A stretch of 64,000 bases of DNA, taken from positions 2,418,001 through 2,482,000 of the forward strand of contig JADJON010000001.1 of assembly GCA_016713765.1 (NCBI GenBank), given 5' to 3'. Positions 7,948-15,059 of this stretch are shown here, piece by piece. The stretch's first letter is position 1. Each line of letters begins with the position of its first letter. A program made the translations under genes and the position numbers. The notes below the pieces were generated by a model. The model was not told the origin of the DNA. It ran no database searches and worked only from the letters and a program-made list of their open reading frames with translations. The DNA is from Bacteroidota bacterium (GTDB taxonomy: Bacteria > Bacteroidota > Bacteroidia > AKYH767-A > 2013-40CM-41-45).

Positions 7948-9363
7948 TTAGGATTTCAACAAGGTTTCCTGCGCGGCTTTCAGAATAGCAAAGGCGCCTT
8001 CGCGGGTTGATGATTCCGCATACGTCCGCAACACCGGCTCAGTTCCGGAAGCGCGGATCAACAGCCATTCCCGGTTTTCGTTGTCGAAGAAGTATTTGTA
8101 ACCGTCAAGGTCTTCTGTTCGTGCGACTTTGTAGGCCCCGAATGCCGAATAGGCTCCAGCCGCGGTATTGGCAACGATCCGGTCTTTCACAGCCTGATCA
8201 AGGTGCAGGTCGTTTCGCTCAAAAGAAAACGGACCGACGATGTCGTACACTTCCCGGATAAGTTCCGGCAGGGTTTTTCCGCTCTTCGCCATGAATTCCC
8301 AGATCACCAATCCCATCCAGATTCCATCGCGCTCCGGGATATGACCTTTGATGGCGATTCCACCGCTCTCTTCCCCTCCGATCAGTACATCTTCCCGCAC
8401 CATGATCTCACAGATGTACTTGAATCCGATCTTGACCGTCTCAAGCGTCAGACCGTAATGCTTGCATAGTTTCTCCACCTTGGGTGTGGTACTGAAAGCC
8501 GTGCAGACCTTACCCGTCATTCCCTTGTATTTTACCAGATAGTGGATCAGCAAGAGGATGATGTGGTGCGAGTCGATGAAGTTTCCTTCGCCATCGTACA
8601 TGCCGATCCGGTCGGCGTCGCCATCGGTTACGACAGCACAGGAATATCCTTTGGTGCTGGTCAGTAGTTGGTGGAGATCGCGAAGGTTCTTATGGATCGG
8701 TTCCGGCGCCTGCCCGTGGAATCCGGGGTTATTGTCGCAATGCAATAAGGTGATGTCGGGGAATAGTCGGCGCATTACATTCTGACCTGCGCCAAACATG
8801 GCGTCATACGCCAATTTCATTCCTGAACGACGGATAGCTTCCAGGTCAAAATTCGCTTCGACGTGTCGTATGTATAAATCTTCCAGGTTGACATATTCCA
8901 GCATCCCGGTCTTTTCAAATCCTGCCAAAACGATCCGGTCAAGGTCAAGCGAGCAGTGGTCCGGGATGATATCTTCAATCTGTTGAACATCCGACGGACT
9001 GAGCGGGCCGCCGAACGAGCCCTTCAGTTTGAAACCATTGTAGGAAGGCGGATTGTGAGAAGCCGTCAGGATGACTCCCAGATCGGCCTTCAGTTTCACC
9101 GCGCCGAGGGAAATCATCGGAGTCGAAACGAATCCCCTGGCCAGGGAAACCTTGACGCCGCGTTCACAGAGCACCTTGGCGACTGTCTCGGCAAACAGCT
9201 CGCCGGCAAAGCGACAGTCGTGACCTAATACAATATGAGGCTGTTTCTTTTGCTTCTTCAACCAGGCTGCCGTAGCCTCTGCGACGCGTGCCACATTGGC
9301 AACGGTGAAATCCTTCGCGATGATGGCACGCCAGCCATCGGTTCCAAACTTGATCTTGCTCAT
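7948..9363 (-). CDS. Phosphohexomutase (phosphoglucomutase/phosphomannomutase family)
   Basis: A 471-residue cytoplasmic enzyme of the alpha-D-phosphohexomutase superfamily, which interconverts hexose 1- and 6-phosphates for cell-wall and polysaccharide precursors. All key motifs are visible: FGTDGWRAI at the N-terminus, the phosphoserine loop TASHNPP with Ser102, the metal-binding loop DGDADR at 247-252, the sugar-recognition loop GGEESGG at 329-335, and RASGTEP near the C-terminus for phosphate binding. The length is normal for the family. Sequence alone does not tell glucose from mannose or glucosamine specificity. It lies between an unknown secreted protein and the AIM24 gene on the same strand. 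Confidence 0.93.
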   Translation of the reverse strand: MSKIKFGTDGWRAIIAKDFTVANVARVAEATAAWLKKQKKQPHIVLGHDCRFAGELFAETVAKVLCERGVKVSLARGFVSTPMISLGAVKLKADLGVILTASHNPPSYNGFKLKGSFGGPLSPSDVQQIEDIIPDHCSLDLDRIVLAGFEKTGMLEYVNLEDLYIRHVEANFDLEAIRRSGMKLAYDAMFGAGQNVMRRLFPDITLLHCDNNPGFHGQAPEPIHKNLRDLHQLLTSTKGYSCAVVTDGDADRIGMYDGEGNFIDSHHIILLLIHYLVKYKGMTGKVCTAFSTTPKVEKLCKHYGLTLETVKIGFKYICEIMVREDVLIGGEESGGIAIKGHIPERDGIWMGLVIWEFMAKSGKTLPELIREVYDIVGPFSFERNDLHLDQAVKDRIVANTAAGAYSAFGAYKVARTEDLDGYKYFFDNENREWLLIRASGTEPVLRTYAESSTREGAFAILKAAQETLLKS

Positions 9364-9391
9364 TCGATATCTTCTGTGACGCCCTAAGTCT

Positions 9392-10480
9392 TCAGGGAAC
9401 GAACTCGGAAAGCCGGTTCCATTCCCAGGTCTGAAGGGCTTTTTTCAGCCCACTCGAACGATCCGGCGCAATGGTTTCGTCGTTCAATTGCAGGATGCGA
9501 AAATAAAACTCTTTTTCGTTCAAAAGGTCTAAAAACTGCCTGAAACCGACTACTAATTCCATCCTCGCAAGGTCTTCCAGCGAGGTGGATCTCAATGGTT
9601 TTCCGTCCACCCAAAAGCGGACGGCCTTAAGCCGGGATTCGATGATTTCGCCGTTCCGGTGCCACTCCTCTTCGACTTCTATCGCGGAGAGCCGGAGCGG
9701 TTTCTCTACAGTAAAATCGCTTAAAGCATCACCGCCCAGGTTGAAATACACTTCCCGATTTTCATTCAGGTATTGTTGTATAGAACCCAGCAGCCTTGCC
9801 GCTGCGGCCGTTGGTTCATCCCGTACCGTCATGGAATCTTCCACCATCCAGGTGATGCGCTTGCAGGTATGCTCCGGAGCACCGGTCTTTCCGGTAACGA
9901 ACTGACGGACCGATTCGCGCAACCGGAGGGCATCGACAACATCTTTCACCTGCTTGTTGCCAAATTGAAGGATGGTGTACAGGTAATACTTGTTCAGCAA
10001 GACGGTTCCAAAGTCAAGTTTGCAATCGCCATTGGCGTTGAGTTTGAGCAGCGAGGCGCGGAATAAACTGTCCAGGGGAGCATGATCGACATAACCAAAA
10101 GAAACTTCTTCCCCGGACGTTGTACGGGAAGAGAGAAAATATCCCAACGTCCGGAGCCGCCCTTTTTTCTGGTCAAGGTTCCAGTATTCGTAGATAAACA
10201 GTTGGGGCAGGTCACGGATCAAGGTACCCGAACTACGCTCCACCCGGGCGAGCGCTTCCGGTGTGATGGCAAAATTCTTCTTTGGACCATCCCACAACGT
10301 CACCTTTCCCTCTCTGATCCAGGGTTCAATCAATGCGGGCAACTGCTCGACGAGGTTAAAACCCAGGCTATCCGGTTGATCCGCCTTGCTGACAAAAAGT
10401 AATACCGGCGTCTCCCGCGCGGCGAGCTTGGAAAAACAACCCAGTAGCAGGAAGACCAAAAAAACAGTGGTGTATCTCAT
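9392..10480 (-). CDS. Secreted protein of unknown function in the mltG operon
   Basis: 362 residues with a signal peptide (MRYTTVFLVFLLLGCFSKLAAR) and no membrane segment afterwards. A cysteine within the hydrophobic core could also make it a lipoprotein, though the lipobox is poor. I do not recognise a domain. It has a repeated pattern of charged alpha/beta stretches and ends NRLSEFVP. It starts 2 nt after the mltG stop and is followed 28 nt later by the phosphohexomutase gene, so it is translated from the same message and probably acts at the cell envelope. Confidence 0.7.
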   Translation of the reverse strand: MRYTTVFLVFLLLGCFSKLAARETPVLLFVSKADQPDSLGFNLVEQLPALIEPWIREGKVTLWDGPKKNFAITPEALARVERSSGTLIRDLPQLFIYEYWNLDQKKGRLRTLGYFLSSRTTSGEEVSFGYVDHAPLDSLFRASLLKLNANGDCKLDFGTVLLNKYYLYTILQFGNKQVKDVVDALRLRESVRQFVTGKTGAPEHTCKRITWMVEDSMTVRDEPTAAAARLLGSIQQYLNENREVYFNLGGDALSDFTVEKPLRLSAIEVEEEWHRNGEIIESRLKAVRFWVDGKPLRSTSLEDLARMELVVGFRQFLDLLNEKEFYFRILQLNDETIAPDRSSGLKKALQTWEWNRLSEFVP

Positions 10481-10482
10481 GA

Positions 10483-11538
10483 TCAGTTACGGATACCTCG
10501 CCGATCCAGCGCCTTTTGAAATCTTCGCGCATTGACAAGGTGTTGTACATAGGTGGCCGCGAACGCGTGATAGCCCGAGAAGTCATCGCGCGCGCAGAAA
10601 TAATAGTAGTTATGCGCCTGATAATTGAGGACCGCGTCAATCGAGGCGGATGTTGGAAGGCAGATCGGTCCGGGAGGCAGACCGGCATACAGGTAGGTAT
10701 TGTAGGGTGAGTCGATGGTCTTGTGAATATTGAGCACCCGGGTAATGGTAAAATCCCCAAGCGCGTAAACAAGCGTGGGGTCGGCATCCAGGCGCATCCC
10801 CTTTTTCAGGCGGTTCAGATAGACCCCGGCTATTATGGGTTTCTCGTCGTTGCGATTCGTTTCCTGTTGAACGATACTGGCAAGGATGGAGACTTCCACT
10901 TGTTGTAGTCCGATCCGCTTCGCCTTCTGCTGCCGCGAAGCGTTCCAGAACTTCGCATACTCCTTTTTCATGCGTTGGAGAAACTGATCCGCCGAAGTAT
11001 TCCAATAAAACTCGTAGGTATCCGGCAGGAACATGGCCAGCACATTCCCTGCATTGAAACCCAGTGGCTGGAGGTAGTCATTATCTTCCAGCAGATGCAG
11101 CAGCGCATCCGGTTCCAGTTCCAATTGCTGCCCGATCCGATCCGCCAACTCGCGCGTAGTCCGGATGTTGTTGAAAACCAACTTGACCGGTGTCTGCCGT
11201 CCGGATCGAAGGAGTTGAACCAGTTCCCGGTTACTCATCCCTGACCGGAGTTTATATCGTCCGGGCTTTACGTCTGATCCGTATTTCATCCTCCCGGCGG
11301 TCCACCGGAATGAAGCTTCGTCTTTCAGCGCCTTTTTCTCGTGCAGTAGGTTGATCACATCATCGAAATCGGCTCCCGTAGGGATCAACAGGAAATTCCG
11401 GTTGGGGTCGGCCACTTCAACATTGGGCTGATAGATCCTTTCGTAGGCCACATAGCCGATTCCACCGATCACCAACAATAACACGAATACCCCTGCCCAC
11501 ATCCAGCGGAGTATGGTCCTTCTTCTCTTAGTACTCAT
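10483..11538 (-). CDS. mltG: Endolytic murein transglycosylase MltG
   Basis: A 351-residue inner-membrane enzyme that cuts nascent peptidoglycan strands and is thought to end glycan polymerisation. It has a short basic N-terminus, one membrane helix (residues about 11-32), a LysM-like segment, and the YceG catalytic domain with EVSILASIVQQET, in which Glu226 is the expected catalytic acid. Further family motifs are AGVYLNRLKKGMRLDADPTL and SPYNTYLYAGLPPGPI. It is the first gene of the minus-strand operon. A -7-like TACCTTAG lies 10 nt upstream of the ATG (minus strand). Confidence 0.95.
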   Translation of the reverse strand: MSTKRRRTILRWMWAGVFVLLLVIGGIGYVAYERIYQPNVEVADPNRNFLLIPTGADFDDVINLLHEKKALKDEASFRWTAGRMKYGSDVKPGRYKLRSGMSNRELVQLLRSGRQTPVKLVFNNIRTTRELADRIGQQLELEPDALLHLLEDNDYLQPLGFNAGNVLAMFLPDTYEFYWNTSADQFLQRMKKEYAKFWNASRQQKAKRIGLQQVEVSILASIVQQETNRNDEKPIIAGVYLNRLKKGMRLDADPTLVYALGDFTITRVLNIHKTIDSPYNTYLYAGLPPGPICLPTSASIDAVLNYQAHNYYYFCARDDFSGYHAFAATYVQHLVNARRFQKALDRRGIRN

Positions 11539-11635
11539 CTTGCTCTAGCTAAGGTAGCCAGGAGGCTTATCGGAAGCGTAACAGTCCGTTAATTTTTTCT
11601 CAACACGACCAGCCTTATTTCACCATCAAATTCAT

Positions 11636-12007
11636 ATGACCATGAACCTCCGAATCTATCACCTGGAAAGAGCAGCCCTGCATTCCCGTTGCAAATCGGT
11701 CTTTGTCACCCTCGGCTACCAGCTAATCGAAGAGGATCCACTCAACTGTATCCTGCGAGCCGTGCGTGAGGAGCCCGCAGGGGCCTGTTCGAGTCTGCTT
11801 GATATCCGGATAAAAAAAGAGCCGGATGGAATTCAAGTGCTGGTCCTCAGCGGACAGCGATCGAATGTATTCGGGACCATCCGGTTTGATCCGGATGGGG
11901 AAACGGAATTCATCGAACATTTTTTGTTTGCCATCCAGCCCGCCGTAATCCGTCATCCCGAATTTCGGCTAACAGAAGCCGATTATGCGTTTGCATCCGG
12001 TTTTTGA
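11636..12007 (+). CDS. Hypothetical protein (123 aa)
   Basis: A soluble protein without signal peptide, transcribed away from mltG and ending 10 nt before the Pho-like repeats of the regulator pair. It contains one predicted beta-rich fold with a run of charged and hydrophobic residues (IRIKKEPDGIQVLVLSG). I recognise no family. Either the ATG at 11636 or the one at 11642 could start it. Because the next gene has its own promoter, there is no evidence of a functional link. Confidence 0.55.
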   Translation: MTMNLRIYHLERAALHSRCKSVFVTLGYQLIEEDPLNCILRAVREEPAGACSSLLDIRIKKEPDGIQVLVLSGQRSNVFGTIRFDPDGETEFIEHFLFAIQPAVIRHPEFRLTEADYAFASGF

Positions 12008-12017
12008 GCCAATGGTC

Positions 12018-12073
12018 TTAACAATTAATTCACCCCGGATTAATCGCGGGTTTACGTTGGGTGGACATCTTTG
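12018..12073 (+). promoter_or_regulatory. Pho-box-like repeat array and promoter of the regulator pair
   Basis: Four pentamers sit exactly 11 bp apart: TTAAC 12018, TTCAC 12029, TTAAT 12040 and TTTAC 12051. Then CATCTTTG, close to the Bacteroidota -7 consensus TAnnTTTG, lies at 12066-12073, which is 15 nt after the last repeat. Eleven-bp direct repeats are the known layout of PhoB sites in other phyla. The array covers the place of the -33 element, as for an activator-dependent promoter, and implies autoregulation. Confidence 0.7.
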
Positions 12074-12091
12074 AATCGATAAACCGAACAA

Positions 12092-12463
12092 ATGAACAAG
12101 CCCTTAAAAGTCCTGGTGGTAGATGATGAACCGGATGTAGTCGAAATCCTGAGCTACAATCTTTCCAGGGAGAACTACCTGGTCTATAAGGCCTACAATG
12201 GCAGTGATGGGGTTCGTGTCGCTCACGAAGTTCATCCCGACCTCGTGATCATGGATATCCGGATGCCGGGAATCAATGGCATTGAAGCCTGCCGTCAGAT
12301 GAAGCAGGACGATGAAACCAAGACCATTCCCGTACTATTTCTCACGGCCGATGCGGATGAATACACCACCATGAACGCCATCGAGGCCGGTGGTGACCAC
12401 TTTATCACCAAACCGATTCGTCCACAGATACTGATGGGCATGATCGCGGAACTAATTCGATGA
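12092..12463 (+). CDS. Single-domain response regulator with intact receiver
   Basis: A 123-residue CheY-like receiver with no output domain. The full phosphorylation set is present: acidic pair Asp11-Asp12, phospho-acceptor Asp55 in IMDIRMPG, Thr85 in LFLTAD, and Lys107 in ITKPI. Its stop codon overlaps the start of the next gene (ATGA), so the two proteins are translationally coupled. The Pho-like repeats upstream and the phosphate genes downstream suggest a phosphate-starvation role. No histidine kinase gene lies nearby, so its phosphodonor is elsewhere in the genome. One inference is that this protein receives the signal and works through the neighbouring DNA-binding protein. Confidence 0.88.
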   Translation: MNKPLKVLVVDDEPDVVEILSYNLSRENYLVYKAYNGSDGVRVAHEVHPDLVIMDIRMPGINGIEACRQMKQDDETKTIPVLFLTADADEYTTMNAIEAGGDHFITKPIRPQILMGMIAELIR

Positions 12464-13161
12464 CCATGATGTTCATGTCCTACGCACCCGCAGCACCTTT
12501 ACTTCTCGTAGCCGAATCCACCGCCGAACACCGCCAGCTTGCAGAATTCCTGAGTGATGCCGGTTGTTCGCTCACCTGGGTGCATCGCAGTTCCGATGCC
12601 CTTCCCGTACTGGCTAACCTGGATACCGGCGCTGTCATCCTTGACTCCGGAAACAATCTTCTGGCAAGCCTGGAACTATGCTTTTCCATCAAATCGGCTC
12701 ATCATCACCGCAATCTTCGTGTCATCATCCTGGGTCATACCAATGAAAGCCGGGAAGAGATCGCGGCCTTTGATGCAGGGGCCGACGACTTTATCCGCAG
12801 GCCGCTGGAGCCGGAGATCGTATTCAAACGGCTGCGTGCCCGACTTGACTATCCGGCAAACGGACGGGCGCAGTTTGCCAATAGCAAAGACAATCTGATC
12901 ATTGACCGTGAGGCGTATGCCGTGTATCTCAACCAGCAACCTGTACCGGTTTCGCGTAAGGAATTCGAGCTGTTGCACCTGATGGCGGCACAACCGGGTA
13001 AAGTATTTACCCGGGAAGAGATCTTCGAAAAGGTCTGGAAGCGCAAGCCTTCCCAAAATGACCGGACCATTGATGTCCACATTCTCCGTTTACGCAGAAA
13101 ACTGGGATCTGATTTCATTACCACCCAGAAGGGAATCGGCTACCGTTTCATGCAAGCCTGA
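12460..13161 (+). CDS. OmpR/PhoB-type DNA-binding regulator with degenerate receiver
   Basis: 233 residues: a receiver-like domain (about 12-130) and a winged-helix output domain (about 140-233) with FTREEIFEKVW and the recognition-helix region DRTIDVHILRLRRKLG. The receiver keeps the position of the phospho-acceptor (Asp62 in VILDSG), but the acidic pair is Ala18-Glu19, the Thr position is Gly92, the Lys position is Arg114 and the MPG loop is lost. Normal phosphorylation is therefore doubtful. It overlaps the single-domain receiver gene by 4 nt. Given the phased repeats at four nearby promoters, it is the best candidate for the protein that binds them, as a PhoB equivalent. Confidence 0.85.
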   Translation: MTMMFMSYAPAAPLLLVAESTAEHRQLAEFLSDAGCSLTWVHRSSDALPVLANLDTGAVILDSGNNLLASLELCFSIKSAHHHRNLRVIILGHTNESREEIAAFDAGADDFIRRPLEPEIVFKRLRARLDYPANGRAQFANSKDNLIIDREAYAVYLNQQPVPVSRKEFELLHLMAAQPGKVFTREEIFEKVWKRKPSQNDRTIDVHILRLRRKLGSDFITTQKGIGYRFMQA

Positions 13162-13180
13162 GGGTGGTGAATCGGCGTTG

Positions 13181-13258
13181 TTCACACGACGTTCACGATT
13201 TCATAAACAAGGATTCAGACAGCATTAACGACCGGGTAAACCGGTCGTTCTTTTTTTG
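13181..13258 (+). promoter_or_regulatory. Pho-box-like repeat array and promoter of the T9SS gene
   Basis: Pentamers in 11-bp phase: TTCAC 13181, TTCAC 13192, ATAAA 13203, TTCAG 13214, TTAAC 13225 and GTAAA 13236. The first two are exact and the rest are weaker. A T-rich -7-like box TTTTTTTG at 13251-13258 starts 15 nt after the last one, the same distance as at 12051/12066. The last two repeats lie inside the terminator hairpin of the preceding gene. Confidence 0.62.
13227..13257 (+). terminator. Terminator of the response-regulator operon
   Basis: A perfect 9-bp stem AACGACCGG / CCGGTCGTT with loop GTAAA, followed by C and seven T. It ends the regulator pair and overlaps the downstream promoter region. 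Confidence 0.88.
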
Positions 13259-13286
13259 CAGTCAAGAACCAATCAAAAACCAAGAC

Positions 13287-14882
13287 ATGAAACAACTCTA
13301 CATTCTCGCGGCTCTTCTCCTGGGACTCAACCTGGGCGTACGTGCACAAAGTGTGATCACCGTGAGCGGCGACATCAGCGCCAACACGACCTGGACGAGC
13401 AACAACATCTACCTGCTCAGCGGATTCGTCTATGTAACGAACAACGCGGAACTGACGATCGAACCGGGTACCGTCATCAAGGGCGATAAAGCCACCAAAG
13501 GAAGTCTCATCATTACCCGCGGCTCGAAGATCTGGGCCGACGGCACCTCATCCGCACCGATCGTTTTCACGTCCAACGAGCCGGTCGGCACCCGCACCTA
13601 TGGTGATTGGGGCGGACTGATCATCCTTGGGAAAGCGTCTATCAATGATCCTGCCGGCGAGAAAGTCATCGAAGGCGGTGTGGATCCCGTCAAAGGACTC
13701 TATGGCGGAACAGATGACGCCGATAATTCTGGAACCCTGCGATATGTCCGGATTGAATTTCCGGGAATCGCCTTTCAGCCGAACAACGAGATCAACGGAC
13801 TTACACTCGGAGGCGTTGGCAACGGAACTACCATCGATTATGTCATGGTCAGCTTCTCCGGCGACGATGCATTCGAATGCTTTGGTGGTACGGTGAACGC
13901 GAAGCACCTGATCTCCTACCGTACACTGGATGATGATTTCGACACGGACTTCGGCTTCCGTGGAAAGATGCAATTCCTGGTAGCCTTGCGTGACAGCAAT
14001 GTAGCGGACGTTTCCGGTTCGAACGGCTTCGAGTCCGACAATGATGCGACGGGGTCCACCAACAACCCGCTGACGCAGCCCATCTATTCCAATGTAACGA
14101 TCATCGGACCGATGACTACGGCTTCCACGCAAATCAACAGCAACTTCAAACGCGGCTCCCACCTTCGCCGTTCCTGCAAGACGAGCATCTTCAACAGCGC
14201 CATCGCGGGTTTCCCGACGGGGCTCCTGGTTGACGGTGCCAACTGCGAAGCCAACGCTACCAATAATGAGCTCCAATACCAACATAACGTACTGGCCGGT
14301 TGTGCAACGCCGCTTGCCGTCGCCAGTGGTTCTTCCTGGGACATCAGTGCCTGGTTCACTACTCCCGCATATGGTAATGAACAACTCACCAACAGTTCCG
14401 ACCTGCAATTGATGGATCCGAACAACTATGCCAATCCCGACTTCATGCCTTCTGCCGGCTCTCCCCTGCTTTCGGGAGCGGACTTCTCCTCGAACTACCT
14501 GAACGATCCGTTCTTCGAGAGTGTCAGCTACCGGGGCGCGTTTGGAAACAGCGATTGGACAAACGGTTGGGCCAACTACGACTGCGAGAATACCAACTAC
14601 ACGGTTGGAATCAGCGAGATCAACTCGATTCGCTCCATCTCCGCCTACCCGAATCCGGCTCATCGCTTTGCAGTCGTTTCCTTTTCACTCGAGCAGGCTT
14701 CCGATCTTTCGGTATCCGTTATCGATCTGGAAGGCCGTGAGGTAATTTCCCTGCAACCGGAACGCTATTTAGCAGGAGAACATCGCATCGAATTGAACGT
14801 GGAAGCGCTTGCCCGGGGCATCTACACCCTCGTCATGCGCAACGAATCAGCGATCACGACGCTGCGCCTTGCGGTCAATTGA
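13287..14882 (+). CDS. T9SS-sorted secreted protein of the Pho island
   Basis: The start is placed at 13287 because MKQLYILAALLLGLNLGVRAQ is a clear signal peptide; the frame is open back to 13164, but that stretch is the promoter. The 531-residue product has an N-terminal beta-helix-like region (TIEPGTVIKGDKATKGSLI, WGGLIILGKA, LRYVRIEFPG) and a C-terminal type A sorting domain (SAYPNPAHRFAV and following). It should be exported by the type IX system to the surface. I see no phosphatase or other catalytic motif. It lies between Pho-like repeats and a strong terminator, next to a TonB receptor with the same kind of promoter. A role as a surface-bound partner in capturing a phosphorus compound is an inference. 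Confidence 0.8.
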   Translation: MKQLYILAALLLGLNLGVRAQSVITVSGDISANTTWTSNNIYLLSGFVYVTNNAELTIEPGTVIKGDKATKGSLIITRGSKIWADGTSSAPIVFTSNEPVGTRTYGDWGGLIILGKASINDPAGEKVIEGGVDPVKGLYGGTDDADNSGTLRYVRIEFPGIAFQPNNEINGLTLGGVGNGTTIDYVMVSFSGDDAFECFGGTVNAKHLISYRTLDDDFDTDFGFRGKMQFLVALRDSNVADVSGSNGFESDNDATGSTNNPLTQPIYSNVTIIGPMTTASTQINSNFKRGSHLRRSCKTSIFNSAIAGFPTGLLVDGANCEANATNNELQYQHNVLAGCATPLAVASGSSWDISAWFTTPAYGNEQLTNSSDLQLMDPNNYANPDFMPSAGSPLLSGADFSSNYLNDPFFESVSYRGAFGNSDWTNGWANYDCENTNYTVGISEINSIRSISAYPNPAHRFAVVSFSLEQASDLSVSVIDLEGREVISLQPERYLAGEHRIELNVEALARGIYTLVMRNESAITTLRLAVN

Positions 14883-14897
14883 TCCGCACATAAAGGC

Positions 14898-14940
14898 AAA
14901 ACAGACAGGCCGGCCCATCAGCCGGCCTGTCTGTTTATAT
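14898..14940 (+). terminator. Strong terminator of the T9SS gene
   Basis: A long stem AACAGACAGGCCGGC / GCCGGCCTGTCTGTT with loop CCATCA, followed by TTATAT, 15 nt after the stop codon. The weak right-hand T-run overlaps the next repeat array. Confidence 0.85.
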
Positions 14941-15041
14941 GGTGTTTACGATACGTTCACAAATCCTTGCATGCTTCATGTTGCATTAACATAGGCTTAA
15001 ACAGGTCGTAAGGTTTCCGTTACACTGCCATTGTACGTTTA
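14934..15041 (+). promoter_or_regulatory. Pho-box-like repeats and promoter of the TonB receptor
   Basis: There are two blocks of 11-bp-phased pentamers. The distal block is TTTAT 14934, TTTAC 14945, TTCAC 14956. The proximal block is TTCAT 14975, TTAAC 14986, TTAAA 14997, with weaker GTAAG 15008 and GTTAC 15019. The -7-like TACGTTTA at 15034-15041 begins 15 nt after the last proximal unit. The start codon is 19 nt further on. Confidence 0.62.
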
Positions 15042-15059
15042 CAACCGATAGCAAAGCAC

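Noticed and set aside
13548..14663. Long open frame on the minus strand opposite the Pho-island T9SS gene
   Set aside because: It lies fully opposite a gene with signal peptide and sorting domain, and its translation shows only low-complexity V/G/R-rich sequence. A shadow of codon bias.
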